Positions 7,319-14,228 of a DNA stretch of 17,046 nucleotides are shown here, one piece after another. The position numbers and the translations under genes were made by a program. The DNA is from an uncultured Lachnospiraceae bacterium (GTDB lineage: Bacteria > Bacillota > Clostridia > Lachnospirales > Lachnospiraceae): positions 1,896-18,941 of the forward strand of contig CAJUIO010000072.1 of the NCBI GenBank assembly GCA_910586025.1, in the 5' to 3' direction. The number at the start of each line of letters is the position of its first letter. Position 1 is the stretch's first letter. The notes beneath the pieces were generated by a model, which saw nothing but the letters and a program-made list of their open reading frames with translations, was not told the DNA's origin and did no database searches.

Positions 7319-7351
7319 TGTCACCGGATCGTCACATTGCCCTGTTAAGGT
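7319..7351 (+). promoter_or_regulatory. Putative response-regulator box upstream of the ABC genes
   Basis: TGTCAC (7319-7324) is repeated as CGTCAC (7330-7335), an 11-base period. Ten bases later comes TAAGGT (7346-7351), a weak -10-like hexamer. It begins just after the kinase stop codon in the 111-base gap before the ATPase gene. Direct repeats at this distance from a -10 are typical of OmpR-family activation sites. A related but shorter repeat, CTGTTAAGG and CTGTAAGG, follows at 7342 and 7361. The repeats are seen; the role is inferred. Confidence 0.45.
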
Positions 7352-7428
7352 ACAAATAGTCTGTAAGGCCGGATGCGGCAATTATCTATGCGGGTTTTGG
7401 CGAAAGGACGGAAAGGCAGGGCGGTTAA

Positions 7429-8157
7429 ATGGAAATCGTAAAATGTGAAAAGCTGTCGAAAATATACGGCAGCGGGCAGACGCTTGTAACAGCACTGGAT
7501 CAGGTGGATCTGTCTGTGAGACAGGGTGAATTTGTGGCGATTAACGGATCCTCGGGTTCCGGAAAATCCACGCTGCTCCATATGCTGGGCGGAGTGGACC
7601 GTCCAAGCGGCGGAAAGGTCTGGATCGAGGGGACGGATCTTGCCGGACTGAATGAAAAGCAGAGCTCAATTTTCAGAAGGCGTAAGGTGGGCATTGTTTA
7701 CCAGTTTTATAATCTGATTCCTTCTATTAATATAAGGCAGAATATTCTTCTGCCCATGCTTCTTGACGGACGAAGGCCGGACGAAAAACGGTTTGACGAG
7801 CTGGTGGAGACGCTGGGGCTGAAGGACCGGCTCACCCATCTGCCCAGCCAGATTTCGGGAGGGCAGCAGCAGCGGGCTGCGATTGCGAGAGCGCTGATCT
7901 ACCGGCCGGCAATTCTGCTGGCAGATGAGCCTACGGGGAATCTGGACCGGAGAAACTCGGATGAGATTCTGGGGCTCCTTAAGCTCTCGAATAAGAAATA
8001 CAGGCAGACCATTCTCCTGATCACCCATGACGAGAGGGTTGCGGTTGAGGCCGACAGAGTTATCACGATTGAGGATGGCAAAATCATTGCGGATGAGAGA
8101 ATCCGCCCGAACGAAGAGAACTGCAAGGAAGGGAATTGCGGGGAGGTGGGGCGATGA
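7429..8157 (+). CDS. ABC transporter ATP-binding protein (MacB/LolD-like, FtsX-permease type)
   Basis: Nucleotide-binding subunit of 242 aa for the permease encoded next. It shows Walker A GSSGSGKST (40-48), the Q-loop Q92 in YQFYNLIP, the signature SGGQQQR (143-149), Walker B ILLADE with catalytic E167, a D-loop at NLDRR, and the switch H200 in LLITHD. This is the subfamily that drives FtsX-type mechanotransmission or peptide-handling systems rather than solute import. Its stop codon overlaps the next start by four bases (ATGA), so the two subunits are translationally coupled. The last 20 or so residues are polar and family-atypical in sequence. Expression probably depends on both the operon promoter at 4565 and the local site at 7319-7351. 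Confidence 0.96.
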   Translation: MEIVKCEKLSKIYGSGQTLVTALDQVDLSVRQGEFVAINGSSGSGKSTLLHMLGGVDRPSGGKVWIEGTDLAGLNEKQSSIFRRRKVGIVYQFYNLIPSINIRQNILLPMLLDGRRPDEKRFDELVETLGLKDRLTHLPSQISGGQQQRAAIARALIYRPAILLADEPTGNLDRRNSDEILGLLKLSNKKYRQTILLITHDERVAVEADRVITIEDGKIIADERIRPNEENCKEGNCGEVGR

Positions 8158-10814
8158 AGGTACTTTTTTCCTATACCCTTAACACGATAAAGGAGAATAA
8201 GCGTACCTCCTTATCTATCATGGCCGCCGTGCTTCTGGCCTCCACACTGCTGTGTGCCCTGTGTACTTACGGCTACACGGAGCTTGGATGGCGGATCGAG
8301 ATAGAAGAATATGAATCCGGACAGTGGCATGCGGAGCTGGGCGGGGAAATCTTTTCGGATAAACTCGATATTGTGGATAACAATCTCTATGTGGACAGAA
8401 CAATGGTAAAGGGGCCTTTTTCCTGTTTGGAGCTGCCGGAGGGGAGTGCGCTTCCTTATCTGCTTATGCGGGATGCGGATCAAAACTACTGGGAGCTTAT
8501 GGGAGAAAAGAATGCGGTTCTGGAGGGCCGGGTGCCCAAAGCGCCCGGGGAGATCGTGGTGTCCAAGTCTTTTTTCGACAGGAATCCCGGGTATCATCTG
8601 GGAGATACCATAACACTGCCCATAGGGGAGAGAAGACTGGGAGAGGAGCTTTTGGATGAGACCCGCGTCAGGCAGGCGGGGGAGGTCTTTGACCGGACGG
8701 GCGAGGTATCGGTAACGCTGGTTGGCAAGCTGGACGCAACAACCAATACCTCGATTCCCGGATATTATGCCATGGGATATCTTGACAGGAGCTCTCTTGG
8801 CGGGGACGAGGAGCTGGTCATCTATGTCAGACTGAAGGATGTACGGAAGACCTACGAGATCATGCCGCAGATTGCCGATGCGGTGGGAGTGGAGAAGAAT
8901 GAGTACGGCAAATATGACAATCATTTCCGCTACCATGCCATTCTTCTGGCACTGAACTTTGTTTTTCCTCCCGGAATAGAATTCTCCATAGGGAACTGGG
9001 GTGTGCCGATTATATATGGAATTCTGCTTATGCTTGCCATGGGCTGCTTTGTGATGATCATAAACGGAGCCTTCCGGGTATCAGCCCGGGCGAGAATGAG
9101 GCAGCTGGGGATGTTCCGGTCCGTGGGAGCCACTCCCATGCAGATCGCCGGTTCTGTCCTGCTGGAAGGAATTGTCCTGTCTGCGGTTCCTGTTCTGCTC
9201 AGTATTGGAATAGGGTATCTGTTTACCGAGACAGTGACGGGAATTTACTCGGATCTGGCGGGGGAGCTGCTGTATTTTCCTGTTACGGTGCGGTTTCCGC
9301 CTCAGGTGGCTCTGTTTTCCGCAGCGGTTTCTCTTCTTACGGTTCTGATTTCCGCAGCGCTTCCCGCATGGAGGATTGCCAGGCTTTCACCTCTGGAGGC
9401 CATACGGATGCAGGAGAGCGGGGGTGCGGAGAGAGGGAAGAGGAGCAGGCCTTGCGCTTTTTCCGGCAGGTTTGGTACGCTGGGAGAACTGGCCGGAGCC
9501 GCCCACTATGCCAACAGAAAAGCGTTTCGTGCCGGCGTGGCATCGCTTACGCTGTGTCTGATGCTGGTTACAGGTTTTTTCACATTGATGCGTCTGAACG
9601 ATTTTTTGAGCGAGAGGAATGTAAAAGCGAGGTACTATAATATCATTGCCAGACTGGATCATGTGGCGGAGGCGGACAGAGATCTGCTTTCGGATATCCT
9701 GTCTGTTCCCGGGGAGCAGGATGGGACTTACTTTTGTGTGACCAGAATGGCACTCTGGGTATCCGGCCAGGAGGAGACGGAGGAGTTTAGAGACAAGGGA
9801 GGCTTTGCCGGACTGGATCTGAATAAATGGGCAATTGCGCAGAGCAATGGAAGGTACAGAATACGTGCGTATCTTTACGGCCTGCAGGAGGAAAAGTTTG
9901 ATGAGTTCTGCCGCATGTGGGGCGGCAATCCTTCTGAATATTACGATACGGATACGATCAGGGCGGTGGCGCACAGTACGGCACCTTTATACCCAGATGC
10001 GGTCAATAACGAGCAGAAAGCAAATCTGTCCTATTCTCATTTGCAGCTTTCCGCAGGGCAGGAGCTGACTCTTGAGGAAAAGACGGAGGACCGCATGAGT
10101 ACGGACAAAACCATCCGCCTGGAAATAGGAGCCGTTGCGCAGGAGGGCCCGATTCTGGATGATGAGAGGAATAACTATACAGTCAATCTGTATATGCCCC
10201 TTTCCGTTTATTATTCTGCGATCAGCGGGCTTGATCAGGAGAGAGCGGGAAATTACAACGTGGAATTAAAGGTGAAGACGCAGCCGCAGGATGATCTTGC
10301 GGTGACGGACAGGATAACACGGCTGTGTGAGAGCGCAATGGCGAAGGAAGACTTTTTTGTTATCAGTACGGAACAGGAAAAGAAAAACAATGCGGCAGGG
10401 ATGCGGGCCATGGGCATGGTGATAAACTGCATCGGCTTTCTTATGGGACTGATCGGGGTGTCAAATACGCTGTCTGCGGTCTCCCATTCCATGATGAGAC
10501 GCCGCAGGGAATTTGCCATGCTCCGCTGCGTTGGGATGGATAATCAGGGAGTGGAAAAGCTGCTTGCGCTGGAAGCGATCCGCATGGCTCTCACGCCCGT
10601 GATGATCGCATTACCTGCTGTCTTTGCCATGCTGCAGCTTTTAATGATATTACTGGATGTATCGTGGAGGGAGATGGTGTTCTATATTCCATGGGCAAAG
10701 CTTTTTGCCGGTATTCTGGCCGTCATGGCCGCCGTGGCGGTCTCCTACCTTGCCTGTGCGGGGAGAATCCGGAGAGACACGATTATTGAGGCGGTGAGAG
10801 AGGAGAATGTTTAG
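8154..10814 (+). CDS. FtsX-type ABC transporter permease
   Basis: Integral membrane subunit of 886 aa with two FtsX repeats. TM1 is at about residues 19-41, followed by a large external domain (about 42-280). TM2-TM4 are at about 283-306, 329-362 and 383-405, ending in the typical LPAWRIARLSPLEAIR. TM5 is at about 461-480, with a second large external domain (about 485-750). TM6-TM8 are at about 753-776, 806-836 and 843-870, with the second FtsX hallmark RRREFAMLRCVGM between TM6 and TM7. With eight predicted membrane spans and two large external domains it fits the Vex/SalY-like group rather than ten-span BceB. The ATG at 8154 follows GGAGG by seven bases and overlaps the ATPase stop; the in-frame start at 8136 has no such support. 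Likely roles are antimicrobial-peptide resistance or sensing, or export of a peptide; the substrate cannot be told. Confidence 0.93.
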   Translation: MKVLFSYTLNTIKENKRTSLSIMAAVLLASTLLCALCTYGYTELGWRIEIEEYESGQWHAELGGEIFSDKLDIVDNNLYVDRTMVKGPFSCLELPEGSALPYLLMRDADQNYWELMGEKNAVLEGRVPKAPGEIVVSKSFFDRNPGYHLGDTITLPIGERRLGEELLDETRVRQAGEVFDRTGEVSVTLVGKLDATTNTSIPGYYAMGYLDRSSLGGDEELVIYVRLKDVRKTYEIMPQIADAVGVEKNEYGKYDNHFRYHAILLALNFVFPPGIEFSIGNWGVPIIYGILLMLAMGCFVMIINGAFRVSARARMRQLGMFRSVGATPMQIAGSVLLEGIVLSAVPVLLSIGIGYLFTETVTGIYSDLAGELLYFPVTVRFPPQVALFSAAVSLLTVLISAALPAWRIARLSPLEAIRMQESGGAERGKRSRPCAFSGRFGTLGELAGAAHYANRKAFRAGVASLTLCLMLVTGFFTLMRLNDFLSERNVKARYYNIIARLDHVAEADRDLLSDILSVPGEQDGTYFCVTRMALWVSGQEETEEFRDKGGFAGLDLNKWAIAQSNGRYRIRAYLYGLQEEKFDEFCRMWGGNPSEYYDTDTIRAVAHSTAPLYPDAVNNEQKANLSYSHLQLSAGQELTLEEKTEDRMSTDKTIRLEIGAVAQEGPILDDERNNYTVNLYMPLSVYYSAISGLDQERAGNYNVELKVKTQPQDDLAVTDRITRLCESAMAKEDFFVISTEQEKKNNAAGMRAMGMVINCIGFLMGLIGVSNTLSAVSHSMMRRRREFAMLRCVGMDNQGVEKLLALEAIRMALTPVMIALPAVFAMLQLLMILLDVSWREMVFYIPWAKLFAGILAVMAAVAVSYLACAGRIRRDTIIEAVREENV

Positions 10815-10820
10815 AGACGA

Positions 10821-10851
10821 TCAGGAGACGGCGGGATTCGCAGTCTCCTGA
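10821..10851. terminator. Hairpin between convergent genes (probable bidirectional terminator)
   Basis: TCAGGAGAC (10821-10829) pairs perfectly with GTCTCCTGA (10843-10851), and GCG/CGC add three inner pairs around a GGATT loop. It fills the 44-base gap between the permease stop and the end of the convergent phosphatase gene. Neither side has a proper T-run, so intrinsic termination would be weak; position is the main support. Confidence 0.55.
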
Positions 10852-10858
10852 GTCTGGG

Positions 10859-11554
10859 TTATATTTGGGACAGATAATCACCATCCGCAAATAATCCCCA
10901 ATTTTCATATCCGATGGTTTTTAACTCTTTTAGATGGGAATAGTCATTCAGCCGGACTACCTGGTATGTCTGGCTTCTCTTTTCCCAAATGAGTTCTGTC
11001 AATGAAGTGTTTTCCATCCAATTTAAAAGATTAATATCTTCGTCCGGACGGTTTAAAAGAAAGTTGGTCAAAACTCTTAATGTAATGCCGTGAGAGACAA
11101 TAATTATATTTTGCCCGTTATCCTTTTCTGCCAAATATTTTTCTGCAAATATTTGGCAGCGATTTTTTACATCCTGATAGCATTCCCCGCAGGGAGCCAT
11201 TAGCAGGGACAGTCTTTTATCCAGATCAACCTCCGGATATTTCTGCCGGCGGTCCTCCCAGCTCATCCCTTCTAACAAACCCAAATTCATTTCTTTTAGT
11301 AAATCAGTTTCTGTAATTTCGGTATTTTCCTGTCCCATGCAGCGTAGAATTTCCAGGAGTGTCTGTTTGGCTCTGGCAAGCGAACTGCAGTAAGCTGATA
11401 TTGGCTTTCCTTTTAATTCTGCTGATATTTTTTGTCCGATACGTTGAGACTGGGCCATGCCTTTTTCTGTCAGCTCAAAATCTGTTGTTGAAATTATTTT
11501 CCCTTTTATATTTCCATAGCTTTCCGCATGACGTATTAAATAGAGTCTCAACAC
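10859..11554 (-). CDS. Histidine phosphatase superfamily (phosphoglycerate-mutase-like) protein
   Basis: Branch-1 histidine phosphatase of 231 aa. The signature LIRHAESYGN gives nucleophile H9 with R8; R61 in SSLARAKQT is the second phosphate-pocket arginine, E88 is the likely proton donor, and H155 in VSHG is the second catalytic histidine. Members include cofactor-dependent mutases, broad phosphatases (PhoE, GpmB-like) and the phosphohistidine phosphatase SixA; the sequence does not decide the substrate. I chose GTG at 11554 because AGGAGG (11565-11560) lies five bases before it; the in-frame ATG at 11572 has no ribosome binding site. The gene begins about 19 bases after the hybrid kinase stop, so it is the third gene of that operon. 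It is visibly richer in A+T than all its neighbours, suggesting a different history. Confidence 0.9.
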   Translation of the reverse strand: MLRLYLIRHAESYGNIKGKIISTTDFELTEKGMAQSQRIGQKISAELKGKPISAYCSSLARAKQTLLEILRCMGQENTEITETDLLKEMNLGLLEGMSWEDRRQKYPEVDLDKRLSLLMAPCGECYQDVKNRCQIFAEKYLAEKDNGQNIIIVSHGITLRVLTNFLLNRPDEDINLLNWMENTSLTELIWEKRSQTYQVVRLNDYSHLKELKTIGYENWGLFADGDYLSQI

Positions 11555-11573
11555 CTTATCCTCCTGCCGCATT

Positions 11574-14159
11574 TTATTTTATATATTTTGTTATTTTGTG
11601 GGCGACAACCTGAATATCAATCGGTTTTGCCAAATGATCGTTCATGCCGCATTCCAGGCACTTCTGAATGTCCTCCGAAAAAGCATCGGCAGTCATGGCG
11701 ATAATGGGGATATCCGCATCTTTGCGTTCCAGCGCCCGGATGGCCATGGTCGCTTCGTAGCCATCCATAACGGGCATTCGCACGTCCATAAGAATTGCGT
11801 CGTAATATCCGACAGGGGATTCCGTGAATTTTGCAACACACTTTTCCCCGTTTTCAACCCAATCCAATTCCAGCTTGAGGACGGAAAGCAGCTCTCTTGC
11901 AACCTCCCAGTTAAGCTCGTTATCCTCCGCCAGCAGAACGTGCTTCCCGCTAAGCTCCGACAAGGTCCTGCCTTCCGTATTGGAGGATTTTTTTCCGGGA
12001 GCGCCGGCAAGCGTTTTGAGGGCATCAAATAAGGATGACCTGAACAGAGGCTTGGAAACAAATCCGGAAATCCCCGCCTCTTTCGCCTCCCCCTGTATCT
12101 CGCTCCAATCACAGGCCGAGAGCAGTAAGGCCGGGCTGTCTTCCCCGAAAGTTGACCGGATTGCATGTGCGGCCTCAATCCCGTTCATGCCCGGCAGTTT
12201 CCAATTCAAAAGAACGATATCATAGCCGTTATTTTGGTGATGACGTTCAGCTATCAGCTCCAACGCACATTCAGCGCTCGGACACCACTCGGAGCGGATG
12301 CCGAGAGATTGTAAGGAACGAACCGCACTGATACATGACCGTTCGTCATCATCGACGATCAGCATGTTCCAGGCAGGAAGATCCATATCCGGCTCCCGCT
12401 CTGCCCCTTTCTGCAGATCGAGAACAACGTGAAACGTACTGCCCTTGCCCTGCTCGCTGTGGACGGAAATGACACCGTCCATCGCATCTACAATATATTT
12501 GGTAATTGCCATTCCCAATCCGGATCCTTCTGTTTTCTGTACGCGGGTGTTATCCTCTCTGCTGAAGGATTCGAATATTTGCTGTTGATATTCTTTTGAC
12601 ATACCAATTCCTGTGTCGCTCACAAGAAAATGGGTACGAACCCGGGCGGTGTCATTTGGCAGCTCTTCCTGATACACAGACATTTGGACGGATCCGTTCT
12701 CCGGCGTGAATTTTACGGCATTGCCCAATAAGTTAATCAATACCTGATTCAGCCGTATACTGTCACAGTATACATCTTCTGAAAGAATTTCGTAGGCGCT
12801 CACATTGAAACATTGATTTTTCGCCTTAACCTGGGGCTGTATAATATTGACAATGCTGTCCATCACCTCTCTTAGCGATGCCGGCTCAATATTCAGCGTC
12901 ATTTTGCCGCTCTCGATCTTGGATATATCCAGGACATCATTGATAAGTCCAAGCAGATGCTTGCTGGACAGTGCGATTTTGCGCAGATAATCCTGAACCT
13001 GTGCCGGGTTGTCCGTATTGTCCAATGCTAATGACGTCATTCCGATTATGGCGTTCATGGGGGTACGGATATCGTGGCTCATGCTGGAGAGGAAATCCTG
13101 CTTTGCCGCATTGGCCTGTTCCGCTTCCTTCTGTGCCTTTTCGGCGGCCTTCCGTGCCGCATCCATTTCCGTATTCATGAGCTTTAATTCAGACACCTGA
13201 TTTCTGAATATTTTTAAATACTGGCAGAATATGTAGAGGAGCATGGCGATTACGGCAAAGGAGGAGGCGTAAACGATAGTCAGCCAATGACTGCTCATAC
13301 CGGAAATCGCATGATCCAGTCCTTCAAAGGGAAGAACCGTTACCAGGTACCACTCACAGTAGGGGAGATTGGTACAATACAGATGGTGGCGTGATTCGCC
13401 GTTTTTCAGGATAACGGAATAATCTTCGCCCGCATTCATGGCCGTAGTCAACTGTTCAATATAGGGAGTCGCCCCTTCGTTTTGGCCATCAAAGATACTG
13501 GAAAGCCTGTCAAAATAGTTATTGTGGACATCGCCCTCGTTCCCGACAACGTAGCTGCCATCCTCCCGTATCACAAAGGAATACATCAGGGAATCGTCAG
13601 AATCAAGGAAAAGAACCTCGCCCATATACTTGGTAGAAAGCCCTACAACAATGGCAAGGCTGTCGCTTCCGTCAGACATGGGATATTCACAGGGAACGCC
13701 AAACAAAATCACGCCATCCCCGTTGCTGTCGGCAGCGGAGGCCGCCTTGCGCTCTCCGTTCCTCAGGCTCTCCAAAAACGGCTCGGGATGGTTGGGATCC
13801 ACGGGATCACCGTAAATCATCTCAATTTGACCATCGGTCGAATATAGGGCGGCGCATAAGAAATGTCTTGCCTTTGCGCCATATGCTATCTCTTCCTTTG
13901 AACCGTAGCTGGAATTTCCATCGCCTGCGGCAATATGCGCTATGGATTCGGCCATTGTCAGGCGCAGCTCAATGATCGTCTCAAAGTGTAAAGACACCTG
14001 CTCATTCATTCCGGCCATATAAGCGGTGCCTATATCCTCAATCGTGTTTTCGCTCATACTATGAATGGACATGCCGAGGAAGGAAAACACGAAAACAGTT
14101 AAACAAATAATCACCGCTATGCTGATTTTTAAGGAATGCGGCAAAGTCTTATTTTTCAT
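11574..14159 (-). CDS. Membrane hybrid histidine kinase with two receiver domains
   Basis: Protein of 861 aa, numbered from the ATG at 14159. TM1 (about 13-34) and TM2 (about 291-314) enclose a large external sensor, probably Cache-like. A coiled coil (about 318-355) leads to HisKA with H362 in MSHDIRTPMN, then an ATPase domain with N480, G1 DTGIG (515-519) and G2 GSGLGMA (545-551). Two receivers follow. The second (about 739-855) is canonical, with D792 in ILMDVRMP and K845. The first (about 597-716) keeps its acidic pocket (VDDDE) and lysine, but the phosphoacceptor position reads LLNWKLP: Asn652 (codon at 12204-12206) replaces Asp. No HPt or output domain is present. The ATG at 14159 is nine bases after GGAG; upstream in-frame ATGs at 14165 and 14168 and a GTG at 14174 are less well placed. 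Confidence 0.92.
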   Translation of the reverse strand: MKNKTLPHSLKISIAVIICLTVFVFSFLGMSIHSMSENTIEDIGTAYMAGMNEQVSLHFETIIELRLTMAESIAHIAAGDGNSSYGSKEEIAYGAKARHFLCAALYSTDGQIEMIYGDPVDPNHPEPFLESLRNGERKAASAADSNGDGVILFGVPCEYPMSDGSDSLAIVVGLSTKYMGEVLFLDSDDSLMYSFVIREDGSYVVGNEGDVHNNYFDRLSSIFDGQNEGATPYIEQLTTAMNAGEDYSVILKNGESRHHLYCTNLPYCEWYLVTVLPFEGLDHAISGMSSHWLTIVYASSFAVIAMLLYIFCQYLKIFRNQVSELKLMNTEMDAARKAAEKAQKEAEQANAAKQDFLSSMSHDIRTPMNAIIGMTSLALDNTDNPAQVQDYLRKIALSSKHLLGLINDVLDISKIESGKMTLNIEPASLREVMDSIVNIIQPQVKAKNQCFNVSAYEILSEDVYCDSIRLNQVLINLLGNAVKFTPENGSVQMSVYQEELPNDTARVRTHFLVSDTGIGMSKEYQQQIFESFSREDNTRVQKTEGSGLGMAITKYIVDAMDGVISVHSEQGKGSTFHVVLDLQKGAEREPDMDLPAWNMLIVDDDERSCISAVRSLQSLGIRSEWCPSAECALELIAERHHQNNGYDIVLLNWKLPGMNGIEAAHAIRSTFGEDSPALLLSACDWSEIQGEAKEAGISGFVSKPLFRSSLFDALKTLAGAPGKKSSNTEGRTLSELSGKHVLLAEDNELNWEVARELLSVLKLELDWVENGEKCVAKFTESPVGYYDAILMDVRMPVMDGYEATMAIRALERKDADIPIIAMTADAFSEDIQKCLECGMNDHLAKPIDIQVVAHKITKYIK

Positions 14160-14169
14160 ACTCATCATC

Positions 14170-14202
14170 TCCACAGTTATTAATATTTGTGCTGTCTGTG
14201 GA
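14170..14202 (-). promoter_or_regulatory. Hairpin that could mask the ribosome binding site of the membrane hybrid kinase
   Basis: In the minus-strand transcript, TCCACAG (14202-14196) can pair with CTGTGGA (14176-14170), a 7-base stem with a 19-base A+T-rich loop. The pairing covers the first three bases of the GGAG (14172-14169) used by the gene starting at 14159. It lies in the gap between the two hybrid kinase genes. The pairing is seen; an effect on translation is only a possibility. Confidence 0.35.
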
Positions 14203-14228
14203 TCGGGAGCACTCTCCGTTCCTTGTTC

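Noticed and set aside
11555..11572. ATG start at 11572 for the phosphatase gene
   Set aside because: There is no ribosome binding site before it, whereas AGGAGG within this stretch is ideally placed for GTG at 11554.
12600..14150. Possibility that the membrane hybrid kinase is a frameshifted or fused gene because it carries two receivers
   Set aside because: The frame is continuous from 14159 to 11574, and dual receivers are common in this kinase group.
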